64,000 nucleotides of DNA from Erwinia persicina (GCF_014838825.1 NZ_JACYMO010000002.1:416269-480268); one strand, 5' to 3'. Positions 20,724 to 30,978 are shown, numbered from the stretch's first letter. Translations and numbers: made by a program. The notes: generated by a model not told the origin, from the sequence alone.

Positions 20724-22004
20724 ATGGCTGATAAAAAAGCAACGCTAACCCTGGATGGCGAAGATCCAATCGAGCTTGATGTACTGAAAGGTACATTGGG
20801 TCAGGAAGAGATTGACGTCCGTAATCTGGGTTCTAAAGGGTATTTCACCTTTGACCCTGGCTTTACTTCTACTGCGTCCTGCGAATCGAAAATTACCTAT
20901 ATCGACGGTGATGAAGGCATTCTGCTGCACCGGGGTTTCCCGATTGACCAGCTGGCATTGCACTCAAACTATCTGGAAGTTTGTTACATTTTGTTGAACG
21001 GTGAAGCACCAACAGCAAAAGAGTTTGAAGAATTCAAAACCACGGTGACACGTCATACCATGCTGCACGAGCAGATCCATCATCTGTTCCGTGGCTTCCG
21101 CCGTGATTCGCATCCGATGGCCGTTATGTGCGGTGTGACCGGTGCGCTGGCCGCATTTTACCATGATGCGATGGACGTCAACATTGAACGTCACCGTGAA
21201 ATCGCGGCTTTCCGTCTGCTGTCTAAAATGCCGACGATGGCGGCCATGTGCTACAAATACTCTATCGGCCAGCCGTTTGCATACCCGCGCAACGATCTTT
21301 CCTATGCCGGTAATTTCCTGCATATGATGTTCTCCACCCCTTGCGAAGAGTATGTGGTGAACCCGGTGCTGGAACGTGCGATGGACCGTATCCTGATCCT
21401 GCATGCCGATCATGAGCAGAACGCCTCGACCTCAACCGTCCGTACCGCTGGCTCCTCTGGCGCTAACCCGTTCGCCTGTATTGCTGCCGGTATCGCTTCT
21501 CTGTGGGGGCCTGCCCACGGTGGTGCAAACGAAGCCTGTCTGCGGATGCTGGAAGAGATCAGCACCGTCGAACACATTCCTGAGTTCCTGCGCCGCGCGA
21601 AAGACAAAAACGATTCATTCCGTCTGATGGGCTTTGGCCACCGCGTTTACAAGAACTACGATCCCCGTGCCACGGTGATGCGTGAAACCTGCCACGAAGT
21701 ACTGAAAGAGCTGGGCATGAAAGATGACCTGCTGGAAGTGGCCATGGAGCTGGAGCATATTGCGCTGAACGACCCGTACTTCATTGAGCGTAAACTCTAT
21801 CCGAACGTTGACTTCTATTCCGGTATCATTCTGAAAGCGATGGGTATTCCATCGTCCATGTTTACCGTGATCTTTGCGATGGCACGTACCGTCGGCTGGA
21901 TTGCACACTGGAAAGAAATGCATGATGACGGCGTAAAAATTGCCCGTCCTCGCCAGTTGTACACGGGTTATGACCAGCGTGATTTCAGCTCTAAAATTAA
22001 GTAA
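20724..22004 (+). CDS. gltA: Citrate synthase (type II)
   Basis: Condenses acetyl-CoA and oxaloacetate to citrate. The 426-aa product has the N-terminal beta domain of hexameric, NADH-inhibited Gram-negative enzymes and the catalytic regions with [10 protein letters not shown] and [19 protein letters not shown] lies before the ATG. It is the only gene of its transcript, ended by the hairpin at 22059. Confidence 0.98.
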   Translation: MADKKATLTLDGEDPIELDVLKGTLGQEEIDVRNLGSKGYFTFDPGFTSTASCESKITYIDGDEGILLHRGFPIDQLALHSNYLEVCYILLNGEAPTAKEFEEFKTTVTRHTMLHEQIHHLFRGFRRDSHPMAVMCGVTGALAAFYHDAMDVNIERHREIAAFRLLSKMPTMAAMCYKYSIGQPFAYPRNDLSYAGNFLHMMFSTPCEEYVVNPVLERAMDRILILHADHEQNASTSTVRTAGSSGANPFACIAAGIASLWGPAHGGANEACLRMLEEISTVEHIPEFLRRAKDKNDSFRLMGFGHRVYKNYDPRATVMRETCHEVLKELGMKDDLLEVAMELEHIALNDPYFIERKLYPNVDFYSGIILKAMGIPSSMFTVIFAMARTVGWIAHWKEMHDDGVKIARPRQLYTGYDQRDFSSKIK

Positions 22005-22058
22005 CAGTGAGCGGGCGGGCTGCTGAAGGCCGTCCCGTAGTGACAGAGAACATTAACG

Positions 22059-22095
22059 TAAGGGCCGATCGCTTGTTGATCGGCCCTTAATTTTT
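22059..22095 (+). terminator. gltA terminator
   Basis: A 12-bp perfect stem (22059-22070 with 22078-22089), 7-nt loop, followed by ATTTTT. It ends gltA and touches the 3' end of the convergent nei gene. Confidence 0.88.
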
Positions 22096-22886
22096 CATTT
22101 CTGGCAACCGGGGCACCAGTAAAAGGGCCGGGATGACAGAAGTGTTCGTTCAATCTTATTTCCGCAGCGTTCACACGCCTGCCCTGCGCGATGGAACACT
22201 TTAAAGCTGAACAGAGCGCCATGGTGATGGTTCTCATCCCCCTTCCCGCGCGTCTGGTAGGAGAGACGTGGTAGCGCCAGCAGTGCCGCCGCCAGCACAT
22301 CGATTTGCTCACCGGTTAACCCTTCCGCTTTATGTTGGGGGGCGAGCTGTGCCAGCCAGAGGATTTCCACGCGCAGATAGTTGCCCAGTCCGGCCAGAAA
22401 CGTCTGATCCAACAGCAGCCCGCTAAACTGGCGACGCCGGAAGCGCGGTGACAGCAGACGTTCGCGCACTTCGGCTTCGGTCAGTGACATATCCAGCACA
22501 TCCGGTCCGATCTTTTGCAGAAAAGGATGGCTTGCCACACCTTCGGCATTGAGCAGTTCGATCTCGGAGGCGCTGAACAGCAGCAGCGTTTTATCTTCCG
22601 CTGCCAGCCGGACGCGCAGCTGCCGCTTACTGGCCGGTTCAGTGCCGGTTTTTACCACCCGCCAGACGCCGTACAGCTGGTTATGGCTGTACAGTGTCAG
22701 ACCATTAGAAAAGTGGGTTAACAGCGCTTTACCCCGGGTCTCAATGGCGATCACCCGCTCCCCCACCAGCGCCTGCTGGTAGGTTTGCAGCGCCGGAAAG
22801 GCAAACCACACGTCGGTCAGTACCTTACCCTTTATGGCCTCTTCCAGCCGATCTGCCGCACGGCGGATCTCAGGACCTTCTGGCAT
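22095..22886 (-). CDS. nei: Endonuclease VIII
   Basis: DNA glycosylase/AP lyase for oxidised pyrimidines, 263 aa. It begins MPEGPEIRR with the catalytic Pro2 and Glu3, has the H2TH region, and ends with a zinc finger (CERCGN ... CPGC). It follows pcp by 16 nt, so it may be co-transcribed with the pxp-pcp genes, as in E. coli where nei is also next to pxp genes. Confidence 0.95.
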   Translation of the reverse strand: MPEGPEIRRAADRLEEAIKGKVLTDVWFAFPALQTYQQALVGERVIAIETRGKALLTHFSNGLTLYSHNQLYGVWRVVKTGTEPASKRQLRVRLAAEDKTLLLFSASEIELLNAEGVASHPFLQKIGPDVLDMSLTEAEVRERLLSPRFRRRQFSGLLLDQTFLAGLGNYLRVEILWLAQLAPQHKAEGLTGEQIDVLAAALLALPRLSYQTRGKGDENHHHGALFSFKVFHRAGQACERCGNKIERTLLSSRPFYWCPGCQK

Positions 22887-22902
22887 GCTATTTCCCTTTC
22901 AA

Positions 22903-23544
22903 TCAGTGCGTGGCACCGCCTTCAAGCCGGAGATCCTCTTCTACCGCCAGAGCGATACTTATGGCCATCTCCAGAGCCAGCGTAACCATCGCCAGGGACA
23001 TACTCGCAGCCCCGGGATGATGAATGGCCTGTTCAGGCAGCCAGGGAATATGAATAAATCCGCCGCGCGTTTTGCGACGGCGCAGATGATGCAGCAGACC
23101 ATACATCACATGATTACAGACGAACGTCCCGGCAGTCTGCGATACCGCAGCCGGGATGCCGGCCTCACGGATACCGGCCACCATGGCTTTAATGGGCAGC
23201 GTTGAAAAATACGCGGCGGCCCCCTGCTCCACGACCGGTTCATCGATCGGCTGCTTTCCCGCATTGTCGGGAATACGTGCATCATCGACGTTGATCGCCA
23301 CGCGTTCAACGCTGATTTCACTGCGGCCTCCGGCCTGACCTACGGCGATAACGAAGTCAGGCTTAACCTTCTCTATCGCGGTATACAGCACCTCAAGCGA
23401 GGCACCGAAAACGCAGGGCAACTGCAGGGCAATCACTCTCGCATTGCCGATAAGGCGATCGTGCAGCTGACTCACCGCCTCCCAGGAAGGATTGATACGT
23501 TCACCATCAAAGGGCTCGAAGCCCGTGATCAGTACTGTTTTCAT
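22903..23544 (-). CDS. pcp: Pyrrolidone-carboxylate peptidase
   Basis: Cysteine peptidase (C15) that removes N-terminal pyroglutamate from peptides. The 213-aa product has the catalytic triad Glu80 (EISVE), Cys143 ([11 protein letters not shown]) and His165 (FIHIPWLP), and starts [14 protein letters not shown]. It lies 7 nt after the DUF979 gene in a transcript headed by pxpB, so its product 5-oxoproline could be passed to PxpABC. E. coli K-12 lacks this gene here. Confidence 0.95.
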   Translation of the reverse strand: MKTVLITGFEPFDGERINPSWEAVSQLHDRLIGNARVIALQLPCVFGASLEVLYTAIEKVKPDFVIAVGQAGGRSEISVERVAINVDDARIPDNAGKQPIDEPVVEQGAAAYFSTLPIKAMVAGIREAGIPAAVSQTAGTFVCNHVMYGLLHHLRRRKTRGGFIHIPWLPEQAIHHPGAASMSLAMVTLALEMAISIALAVEEDLRLEGGATH

Positions 23545-23551
23545 CGTTCCC

Positions 23552-24541
23552 TCACAAAAACATCAGGAAATACAAAAGGAATATATTGGCAATCAACAGT
23601 AGCACACCGGTCGGGATCTGCGCTTTGATCACCGCATTGCGGTCCGGCAGTTCCAGCAGTCTGGCAGGCACGATGTTGAAATTTGCCGCCATCGGCGTCA
23701 TCAGCGTGCCGCAGTAACCGCAGAACATGCCGATCGCCGCCATCACCGCCGGATTACCGTGGTGCTGTAAGACCAGAATAGGGATGCCGATCCCGGCCGT
23801 CACAATCGGGAAGGCCGCAAACGCATTGCCCATTACCATGGTCAGCAGCGCCATACCGCCGGCGTAGAGCACCACGGCAATGAAGCGATTGTCCACTGCC
23901 AGATACGTTTCAGTCAGGTGCGAAATCGCCGTCCCCACGCCCGCACTGGTAAACAGCAGACCCAGCGTCGCCAGGATCTGCGGCAAAATAAATGCCCAGC
24001 CAATCGAGTCAAGCAGGCGGCGTGCCTCCTGCAGGGACTGCGCCGGAGATTCGCGCGTGATCTTCAGCGCCAGCAGCCAGGCCAGCAGACAGCCCACCGT
24101 CATAGAAAACAGCGTGATCAGCGTGGCATGATTGCCCGCCCCGAACATCGCCTGGCGGAGCGTTGGAATATTGTTGAAAATCAACACGCCAATCACTGTC
24201 ACTACCGGAATAACCAGGGCGGGCATAAACAGACGATTTCCCAGACGTTCCGCTCTTTCTGTGCGCTGCTCCGGGGTTCGCTGCGAGTAACTTCCCAGCT
24301 TCACGCCACCAAAACCGGCAATTAACGCCATCACTACCACGCCCACGCCGATACCAATGTGCAGCGTACGTGCGCTCACCAGTTCGGTCGTCCATTCACC
24401 AATAAAGAACACCAGGCCATACAATGCCCAGAACAGGCCAGTCGTCAGGCGACGCGGGTTGCTTTTGTCACGCCACGACAGCAGCGCCACCCCTGACAGA
24501 ATGGTTCCCGCCAGCCAGTACAGATAATTTTGCTCAAACAT
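23552..24541 (-). CDS. DUF979 family membrane protein, putative permease
   Basis: A 329-aa polytopic protein with about nine hydrophobic segments and no recognisable enzymatic motif. It matches what I know as the DUF979 family, always paired with DUF969. Its ATG overlaps the DUF969 stop by one base, so the two are translationally coupled. The neighbours (pxpA upstream, pcp downstream) suggest a role in uptake of 5-oxoproline or pyroglutamyl peptides. That role is inference from context. Confidence 0.75.
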   Translation of the reverse strand: MFEQNYLYWLAGTILSGVALLSWRDKSNPRRLTTGLFWALYGLVFFIGEWTTELVSARTLHIGIGVGVVVMALIAGFGGVKLGSYSQRTPEQRTERAERLGNRLFMPALVIPVVTVIGVLIFNNIPTLRQAMFGAGNHATLITLFSMTVGCLLAWLLALKITRESPAQSLQEARRLLDSIGWAFILPQILATLGLLFTSAGVGTAISHLTETYLAVDNRFIAVVLYAGGMALLTMVMGNAFAAFPIVTAGIGIPILVLQHHGNPAVMAAIGMFCGYCGTLMTPMAANFNIVPARLLELPDRNAVIKAQIPTGVLLLIANIFLLYFLMFL

Positions 24542-25269
24542 TAGCGCCCTCCCTTCTGTTGCAGCGCACTGGCATTGAGCCTGCTCAGTTCATTCGCCAG
24601 TGTTTTATCCAGACGGTGCAGCCGCACGGCATGAATTAAAAATGCGCACAGCGCGGTGGGAATACCCCAGAGAGCAATATGCAGCGGTTCGGTGTGGATG
24701 CCTGCTGATTCCTGCATAAAGTTATGCATAAAGATAATTGCGCCAAAGGCGACGAAAATATCTTCGCCAAAAAACAGCCCGACGTTATCGGTCGCGGCCG
24801 CCATAGCACGCAGACGATAGCGCACTGCCGGAGGCAGTTCGCCATAACGACTTTCCGCCGCACCTTCGGCCATAGGTGCCAGTAGCGGGCGAACCATCTG
24901 CGGATGTCCGCCCAGGCTCGTCAGCCCCAGCGCGGCGGTGATCTCACGCGCCAGCAGATAGACGATCATCAGTCGGCCAGCAGTCGCACTGCGAATGCGG
25001 GCGATCCATGCCTGAGCGCGCTCTTTCAATCCGTTGCGCTCCAGCAGGCCAATGATGGCCAGAGGCAGTAGCAGGATAAACGGCAGATTACGCGTGTTGA
25101 GAAACCCGGAGCCGAGCTTCTCCAGAATATCCGCCACGGGCATCTGGGCCGTCAGCCCGGTGATTAACCCGGCAACGACCACCACAATGACCGGGTTAAA
25201 CCGGAGTAAAAACCCGACCACGATGGCGGCGATCCCCGCGAGGGGCCAGAGATTAACGACAGCGTCCAT
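24541..25269 (-). CDS. DUF969 family membrane protein, putative permease
   Basis: A 242-aa polytopic protein with hydrophobic stretches at about residues 7-40, 62-76, 100-115 and 160-215. The region ALGLTSLGGHPQMVRPLLAP is distinctive and resembles family DUF969. It is separated from pxpA by 66 nt that contain an intrinsic terminator, so its level may be set below that of pxpBCA. It probably forms a two-part permease with the DUF979 protein. Confidence 0.75.
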   Translation of the reverse strand: MDAVVNLWPLAGIAAIVVGFLLRFNPVIVVVVAGLITGLTAQMPVADILEKLGSGFLNTRNLPFILLLPLAIIGLLERNGLKERAQAWIARIRSATAGRLMIVYLLAREITAALGLTSLGGHPQMVRPLLAPMAEGAAESRYGELPPAVRYRLRAMAAATDNVGLFFGEDIFVAFGAIIFMHNFMQESAGIHTEPLHIALWGIPTALCAFLIHAVRLHRLDKTLANELSRLNASALQQKGGR

Positions 25270-25286
25270 AAAGACTCCTTAAAACA

Positions 25287-25318
25287 GAAAAAAACGCCCC
25301 AACATCGTGTCGGGGCGT
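25287..25318 (-). terminator. Intra-operon terminator after pxpA
   Basis: On the minus strand ACGCCCC/GGGGCGT (7 bp) with an 11-nt loop is followed by a run of about seven U. It lies between the pxpA stop (25336) and the DUF969 start (25269) and should end or attenuate the pxpBCA transcript. Confidence 0.8.
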
Positions 25319-25335
25319 CATCACAGAGAGCCGCG

Positions 25336-26073
25336 TTAGCGGCAGGTAACAGCGATATGCCGCTGGCTGAATGCCTCGCGCAGCTGACGGGCAAAATCAA
25401 GGGCATGGGCACCATCGCCGTGCAGGCATACCGTATCGGCCCGGACCTTCACCCATTCACCGCTCAGGCTCTGCACCTGGCCCTGCTGGATCATTGTCAG
25501 CGTCTGGCTAATCGCCTGCCGATCGCTGTCCACCAGCGCACCGGGCTGACCACGCGGTATCAGTGAACCATCAGGCTGATAACCCCGATCGGCAAAGACC
25601 TCCTGACGGGTGATCAGTCCATAATGTTCACCGGCACGGATCAGTTCGCTGTTCGCCAGTCCGACCAACACCAGCGCCGGATCGACCGCTTTAACGGCTT
25701 GGGCAATGGCGTGCGCCAGCGGAGCATCAACCGCAGCCTGGTTATACAACATGCCGTGTGGTTTGACGTGAGCCAGCCTGCCGCCTTCGCTTTCGGTCAG
25801 CACTTTTAGCGCACCGACCTGATAAACCACCTGCGCATACACCGTTTCCGGCGGCAGCTGCATCGCCGTACGGCCAAAGTTTTCACGGTCCGGGAAGCTG
25901 GGATGCGCCCCAATTGCCACACCATACTCCAGCGCCCAGCGTACGGACTGCAACATGGTCTGCGCATCCCCGGCGTGGAAACCACAGGCGATGTTCGCCG
26001 ATGAAACCAGCTGTAATAGCGCCAGATCGCTGCCTGCACCTTCACCAAGATCGGCATTAAGATCAACTTTCAT
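25336..26073 (-). CDS. pxpA: 5-oxoprolinase subunit A
   Basis: LamB/YcsF-family subunit of the ATP-dependent 5-oxoprolinase PxpABC, which opens 5-oxoproline to glutamate. The 245-aa product starts [16 protein letters not shown] and has the conserved [10 protein letters not shown] and CLHGDGAHA motifs. It overlaps pxpC by 11 nt. Confidence 0.95.
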   Translation of the reverse strand: MKVDLNADLGEGAGSDLALLQLVSSANIACGFHAGDAQTMLQSVRWALEYGVAIGAHPSFPDRENFGRTAMQLPPETVYAQVVYQVGALKVLTESEGGRLAHVKPHGMLYNQAAVDAPLAHAIAQAVKAVDPALVLVGLANSELIRAGEHYGLITRQEVFADRGYQPDGSLIPRGQPGALVDSDRQAISQTLTMIQQGQVQSLSGEWVKVRADTVCLHGDGAHALDFARQLREAFSQRHIAVTCR

Positions 26074-26995
26074 TCGCTAACCCCCAGGCCATATGATCCA
26101 GTGAACGCTGCTGCTCTCGCTTAGCCAGCAACGCCTCTTCCAGCGTACAGTGAACAAAGTGAACCGGCTCACCAAGGCGCAGCTGAGCCAGATGATAGAG
26201 ATCGGCTTCGATCACGCAGGCGATACGAGGATAACCCCCGGTCGTTTGTGCATCCGCCATCAGCACAATAGGCTGACCATTTGGTGGAACCTGCACCACA
26301 CCGGGCAGCAAGCCGTGTGACAGCAGATCGCGGGAGGTCTCACGCAGCAGCTTTCGCCCCTGCAAACGATAGCCCATGCGGTTACTCTGCGGATTCAGCC
26401 GCCAGGCGGTACGCCAGAAGGCTTCCTGGCTCTCTTCACTGAACTCGTGGTATTCCGGCCCAGGCAGCGCACGCACGCGATTTCCCCACAGCAGCTGACG
26501 GACACCCGCTGGCTGCAGGAACTGCCGGGACGGTTGCCCCAGCGTCAGCTGATCGCCGTCAGCCAGACTGCGTCCGGCAAAACCCCCAAACCCGGCTTTA
26601 AGATCGGTACTGTCAGAACCCAGTCGGTCGTCAATAACATATCCGCCATCAACCGCCAGGTAGCTGCGCATGCCACGCTGTGGCAGGCCTAACGTCAGGC
26701 GCTGCCCCGCTTTCACCGCTGTCCGCCACCCCGTCCAGACGGGTTTTCCATCCAGTTCAGCGTGACAGCCTGCTCCCGTCAGGGCCAGCCAGCCATCGCG
26801 CCTGAATTCCGCACAAAACTGCCCCAGGGTGATCTCCAATACCGCGCTGTCAGGGGCGTTGCCCACCAGCATATTGGCGGTCTGCATCGCAGGATGATCC
26901 AGCACACCACTGAGGCTGATGCCGTATTTCCGCCAGCCCACCCGGCCACCGTCCTGAATGCTGGTGCTCATCCCGGCACGAATAATGGTTAACAT
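26063..26995 (-). CDS. pxpC: 5-oxoprolinase subunit C
   Basis: Biotin-dependent-carboxylase-like (AHS2) subunit, 310 aa, starting [17 protein letters not shown] as in E. coli PxpC (YbgK). It carries [15 protein letters not shown] and [12 protein letters not shown]. It overlaps both pxpB (7 nt) and pxpA (11 nt), consistent with a fixed subunit ratio. Confidence 0.95.
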   Translation of the reverse strand: MLTIIRAGMSTSIQDGGRVGWRKYGISLSGVLDHPAMQTANMLVGNAPDSAVLEITLGQFCAEFRRDGWLALTGAGCHAELDGKPVWTGWRTAVKAGQRLTLGLPQRGMRSYLAVDGGYVIDDRLGSDSTDLKAGFGGFAGRSLADGDQLTLGQPSRQFLQPAGVRQLLWGNRVRALPGPEYHEFSEESQEAFWRTAWRLNPQSNRMGYRLQGRKLLRETSRDLLSHGLLPGVVQVPPNGQPIVLMADAQTTGGYPRIACVIEADLYHLAQLRLGEPVHFVHCTLEEALLAKREQQRSLDHMAWGLANES

Positions 26996-27645
26996 ATCCC
27001 CTCCTTCTGCGGCACAAAGCGCACGCGATCGCCTGGGCGCAACAGCACCGGGGGATGCGTATCCGGGGTAAACAACGCGGTCGGTGTATGGCCTATCAGC
27101 TGCCAGCCGCCCGGCGCGGCCAGCGGATAAACGCCAGTCTGGCTGCCGCCAATACCCACCGATCCTGCTGGGACCTGCACGCGGGGTTCAGCACGGCGCG
27201 GTGTATGCAATCGCTCATCCAGTCCGCCGAGATAAGGGAAACCCGGCTGAAAACCGATAAAATAGACTACGTAATCCACCGACGCATGGCAGGCCACCAC
27301 CTGGGACGGGCTCAGTCCGCTGTGATGCGCTACCTCGTCGAGGTCGGGACCGGCCTGGCCGCCATACACAACCGGAATATCTATCCGTCGTGATTCCAGC
27401 GACAGAGACTCACTGGTTTCCCACCACTGCTGCAGCCATTCAATCGCATCCAGTGCGGTCTGCTGCGGGTCGCGCAGCATCACGGTGATATTATTCATCC
27501 CCGGCACCACCTCAATCACTTCAGGGCGATCCTGTAATCGTTGGGTCAGTCCCCAGATGCGTTGCTGGCTGGCGAGTGATACCGGCGGTTCAAGCTCCAG
27601 TACCACAGCCCGATCGCCTAACAGGTAACAACGTGCTCGTTGCAA
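26989..27645 (-). CDS. pxpB: 5-oxoprolinase subunit B
   Basis: AHS1/KipI-family subunit, 218 aa, the first gene of the operon. I place the start at the TTG at 27645 ([10 protein letters not shown] follows): AGGAG lies 7-11 nt upstream and the length then equals that of E. coli PxpB. A TTG at 27660 is also open but falls inside the ribosome site. Motifs include [21 protein letters not shown] and [10 protein letters not shown]. Confidence 0.94.
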   Translation of the reverse strand: MQRARCYLLGDRAVVLELEPPVSLASQQRIWGLTQRLQDRPEVIEVVPGMNNITVMLRDPQQTALDAIEWLQQWWETSESLSLESRRIDIPVVYGGQAGPDLDEVAHHSGLSPSQVVACHASVDYVVYFIGFQPGFPYLGGLDERLHTPRRAEPRVQVPAGSVGIGGSQTGVYPLAAPGGWQLIGHTPTALFTPDTHPPVLLRPGDRVRFVPQKEGIC

Positions 27646-27750
27646 AAGGCGTCTCCTCAAAGCCGAAAAGGGGCAATAACCTCTCTGTCCGCGGCAGAAA
27701 TATCACTGCCAGCAGGATACAAGTCGGGTTAATTGCAAATATGACAGACA

Positions 27751-27779
27751 GTTATGCGGAATTGTTATAACGGAGTCAA
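27751..27779 (-). promoter_or_regulatory. Candidate promoter of the pxpBCA operon
   Basis: On the minus strand TTGACT (27774-27779) and CATAAC (27751-27756) spaced 17 bp, about 105 nt before pxpB. The -35 is strong and the -10 moderate. Confidence 0.4.
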
Positions 27780-27783
27780 CCTT

Positions 27784-27809
27784 CAGCGCACGGATTTCAC
27801 CGTGCGCTG
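27784..27809 (-). other. Hairpin downstream of ybgI
   Basis: A 10-bp perfect stem (27784-27793 with 27800-27809) with a 6-nt loop, 15 nt after the ybgI stop. No U run follows on either strand; it may mark the 3' end of the ybgA-phr-ybgI transcript through processing or Rho. Confidence 0.45.
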
Positions 27810-27824
27810 ACAGGCTGGAGGGAG

Positions 27825-28568
27825 TCAGACGGGGTTATTGATATCGATAAAGGTCACGTCCAGGCCATGCTCACGGGCCAGCCATTCGCCCAGCGCTCTG
27901 ATCCCGTCACGCTCGGTGGCGTGATGGCCTGCGGCGAAGAAATGCAGGCCCTGCTCGCGTGCGCTGTGAATGGTCTGCTCGGACGCCTCGCCACTGATAA
28001 AAGCATCAACGCCAAATGCAGCAGCCTGATCGATATACCCCTGGCCGCCACCGCTGCACCAGGCCACGCGTCGGATCAGGGCGGGGGCATTGTCGCCACA
28101 GTGCAGCGGCTCACGTCCCAGCGCCGTGCCGATCCGTTGAGCAAAGGCTTCACCGCTAACAGGCTCTGCCAGTTCGCCCCACGGCAGCAGCAGCGCAATC
28201 TCGCCTTTCACCTCAATGCCGAACAGCTTCGCCAGCTGGGCGTTGTTACCGATCTCCGGGTGCCCGTCCAGCGGAAGGTGCCAGCCAAACAGGTTGATAT
28301 CATTGGCCAGCAGCGTTTTCAGACGCTGGCGTTTCATCCCTTTAATCGCCGGGGCTTCGCTTTTCCAGAAATAGCCGTGGTGAACCAGTACGGCATCCGC
28401 CTGTAAACGCACGGCTTCATCGAGCAGTGCCTGGCAGGCGGTCACACCGGTAATCACTTTTTTAATCTCGCTACGGCCTTCAACCTGCAGGCCGTTAGGC
28501 GCATAGTCTTTAAAGTCCGCCGTGTTCAGCAGCTGGTTAACCCGCTGTTCGAGTTCAGTATTCAGCAT
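27825..28568 (-). CDS. ybgI: NIF3/DUF34 family metal-binding protein YbgI
   Basis: A 247-aa dinuclear-metal protein of the NIF3 family, close to E. coli YbgI along its length. The metal-binding motifs VHHGYFW and HLPLDGHPEIGNN in the first half and GHHATERDGIRAL near the end are intact. It has been annotated as a radiation-resistance or GTP-cyclohydrolase-2-like protein, but no activity is firmly established. It follows phr by 2 nt. Confidence 0.94.
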   Translation of the reverse strand: MLNTELEQRVNQLLNTADFKDYAPNGLQVEGRSEIKKVITGVTACQALLDEAVRLQADAVLVHHGYFWKSEAPAIKGMKRQRLKTLLANDINLFGWHLPLDGHPEIGNNAQLAKLFGIEVKGEIALLLPWGELAEPVSGEAFAQRIGTALGREPLHCGDNAPALIRRVAWCSGGGQGYIDQAAAFGVDAFISGEASEQTIHSAREQGLHFFAAGHHATERDGIRALGEWLAREHGLDVTFIDINNPV

Positions 28569-28570
28569 AA

Positions 28571-30004
28571 TCAGTCCGTCTTTTTTCGTGCTGCCTCAAA
28601 GGCAGCCAGGGTTTGCAGGCGTGCCTGTTTATGTTCCACGATCGGCGCAGGATAATCGAGACTTTGATGATTTTTCTTTGCCCAGTCGTGCGGCTGATGA
28701 ATGTATTTTTCCGGCACATCGCGCAGCTCAGGCAGCCAGTGACGAATAAACGCCCCGCTTTTGTCAAAGCGTTCCCCCTGAGTGGTGGGGTTAAAAATGC
28801 GGAAATAGGGAGCGGCATCCGTACCGGTAGACGCGGCCCACTGCCAGCCGCCGTTATTCGCGGCCAGATCGCCGTCCAGCAGCTGTGACATAAAGTAACG
28901 CTCACCCTCACGCCAGTCGATCAGCAGATCCTTCACCAGAAAACTGGCGGTGATCATGCGCAAGCGGTTATGCATCCAGCCCAGCGTGTTCAGCTGTCGC
29001 ATGGCGGCATCAACTATCGGATAGCCCGTTTTACCCTGCTGCCATGCCTGGAACCCCTGCGGATCGTTACGCCATTTCACGTCTTTCGTCCATTGGGTAA
29101 AGGGTTGATGACGGCATAGCGCCGGATAAGCCACCAGCAGATGACGGTAGAATTCGCGCCAGATCAACTCATTCAGCCAGACGAAAACCTGCGTATCCTC
29201 CAGCCCCCGGGGATGCTGCCTCAGCAGACGGTGCAGACACTGACGCGGAGACAGCACTCCGGTCGCCAGGCAGACCGACAGACGACTGGTACCGTCCAGC
29301 GCGGGCAGATCGCGCTGCTCAGAATAAAGTGTGACCGGCAGCTGGCAGAACTCACGCAGGCGGGCAATCGCCGCTTTCTCTCCCACCGGGAACAGGCCGG
29401 AATCGAATGCCTCACTGGGATAATCAAATCGCTGCTGGCTGCTCTCTTCGACCTCAATTGCCCCGCTGCTTCTGACGCCTGGCGCAGGCAGGCACTCCGG
29501 CAGCCCCTCCTTCAGGCGTTTCACAAACGCCTTGCTGAACGGGGTAAACACTTTGTACATCTCGCGGCTGCCGGTCAGCACGCTGCCCGGTGGCAGCAGC
29601 AGGCTGTCGTCAAACCCCTGAACCACAATGTCGTCGTTAAACAGGGTGCGTTCCACCTCAGCGTCGCGCTGGCGTTCGTTCACTTCGTACTGATAGTTGT
29701 AAAACAGGCGGTCGACCTGATGTTCCTGGCAAAAAGCCTGCAGCAGGGACACCGAGGCACTGAAATCATCGCACTCCACCCGGTATAATGGGATGCCTTT
29801 TTGCGCCAGCGAAGCCTGCACATCCAGCAGGCTTTGCCAGATATACTCCGCCTGCTTCGGGGCCATATTGTGCGACGCCCACTGAGCGGGCGTAGCGATA
29901 AACAGGGCAATGACGCGCGCATTCTGTGAGCGGCAGGCGGCATGGAGCGCGTGGTTGTCGTGAATACGCAGATCATTGCGTAGCCAGACCAGATGAGTTG
30001 TCAT
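28571..30004 (-). CDS. phr: Deoxyribodipyrimidine photo-lyase
   Basis: Light-dependent repair of cyclobutane pyrimidine dimers, 477 aa. It has the N-terminal photolyase alpha/beta domain (THLVWLRNDLRIHDN) and the C-terminal FAD-binding domain with WRNDPQGFQAWQQGKTGYPIVD cut here as the segments WQQGKTGYPIVDAAMRQL and NNGGWQWAASTGTDAAPYF. I took the ATG at 30004; a longer frame of 27 codons upstream resembles nothing. It lies 14 nt after ybgA. Confidence 0.95.
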   Translation of the reverse strand: MTTHLVWLRNDLRIHDNHALHAACRSQNARVIALFIATPAQWASHNMAPKQAEYIWQSLLDVQASLAQKGIPLYRVECDDFSASVSLLQAFCQEHQVDRLFYNYQYEVNERQRDAEVERTLFNDDIVVQGFDDSLLLPPGSVLTGSREMYKVFTPFSKAFVKRLKEGLPECLPAPGVRSSGAIEVEESSQQRFDYPSEAFDSGLFPVGEKAAIARLREFCQLPVTLYSEQRDLPALDGTSRLSVCLATGVLSPRQCLHRLLRQHPRGLEDTQVFVWLNELIWREFYRHLLVAYPALCRHQPFTQWTKDVKWRNDPQGFQAWQQGKTGYPIVDAAMRQLNTLGWMHNRLRMITASFLVKDLLIDWREGERYFMSQLLDGDLAANNGGWQWAASTGTDAAPYFRIFNPTTQGERFDKSGAFIRHWLPELRDVPEKYIHQPHDWAKKNHQSLDYPAPIVEHKQARLQTLAAFEAARKKTD

Positions 30005-30018
30005 AGTGCTCCCTGAGA

Positions 30019-30978
30019 TTAGTGTCCGTACCGCAGGCGCAGCGCTTCCGGGTAAGGCGAGAAATAGCGCTGCCCGGCCAGCCACGGATGCGGGAATTCC
30101 GCCATGTAGTGCTTCAGTAAGGTGATGGGGGCCAGTAAAGGCTGAATGCCCTGGCGGTAATGGTCGATCAACCCGGCCAGCTCCTGACGCTGCGGGGATG
30201 TCAGCTCACGACGGAAATAGCCCTGAACGTGCATCAGGACATTGGTATGGTTGCTGCGGGAGGCGACGTGCTTCATCAGGTCCATCAGCCGCTGGCGGTA
30301 TTCCAGGGCAAACGCTTCCAGTGAGTCCCACTGATCCATCTTCGCCACAAAGGGGCCGATTTCACGGTAGTCAGGCTGAGAGTGCGCCAGCAGCAGCAGC
30401 TTGTAACGCGTATGGAAGGCCATAAGTTTGGCACGGGTCAGCCCACTGGCCCACAGCTGGTTAAATTCATGCAGGGCATAAACGCGCGCGACGAAGTTTT
30501 CACGCAGTAGCGGATCGTGCAGGCGTCCGTCTTCTTCTACCGGCAGCCACGGCATCTGTTCCATCAGCTCACGGGTAAACACGCCAGTACCGGCTTTACG
30601 ATTGTTATTATTGTCGGGCTGATAAATACGCACCCGCTCCATACCGCAGCTTGGCGATTTAGCGCAGACGATATAACCACAGAGATGATGCAGGCGGCTG
30701 ACTTTTTCCTGAGACCAGGCAGCCATCTTTTCGGTCACCGGTGCCTCGAGACCGTTACTGAAGCAGAGGGAAACATCGTTCTCCCCCGGTCCTTCCGTCA
30801 GGCGTAAAGCTGGCCGTGGCGTAGGCAGGCCAATACCCATTTCAGGGCAGGCTGCTTCATAACGCAGAAAGGGCGCCAGTTGTTCAGCCGCAAACTCATT
30901 GCGCTTATGGCCGCCGTCAAAACGGACTTTTTCACCTAGCAGACAGGCACTGATACCAACCGGAATTTTATCGCCCAT
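30019..30978 (-). CDS. ybgA: RudS-like DUF523-DUF1722 fusion (YbgA), putative tRNA 4-thiouridine desulfidase
   Basis: A 319-aa two-domain protein. Residues 1-150 match DUF523 (TudS-type desulfidase) with cysteines at 12, 44, 100, 105 and 111 (SACLLGE, EAACPE, CGYIVCAKSPSCG) that could hold a [4Fe-4S] cluster. Residues about 180-319 match DUF1722, the whole of E. coli YbgA. Proteins of this fusion are known as RudS and remove sulfur from 4-thiouridine in tRNA. Co-transcription with phr fits a light-stress role, because 4-thiouridine is the near-UV target in tRNA. Function here is inferred. Confidence 0.85.
   Translation of the reverse strand: MGDKIPVGISACLLGEKVRFDGGHKRNEFAAEQLAPFLRYEAACPEMGIGLPTPRPALRLTEGPGENDVSLCFSNGLEAPVTEKMAAWSQEKVSRLHHLCGYIVCAKSPSCGMERVRIYQPDNNNNRKAGTGVFTRELMEQMPWLPVEEDGRLHDPLLRENFVARVYALHEFNQLWASGLTRAKLMAFHTRYKLLLLAHSQPDYREIGPFVAKMDQWDSLEAFALEYRQRLMDLMKHVASRSNHTNVLMHVQGYFRRELTSPQRQELAGLIDHYRQGIQPLLAPITLLKHYMAEFPHPWLAGQRYFSPYPEALRLRYGH

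Noticed and set aside
24009-24395. A 128-codon minus-strand frame within the DUF979 gene, with similar frames in pcp and pxpA
   Set aside because: Shadow frames of high-GC coding sequence; the genes themselves show membrane or enzyme signatures.
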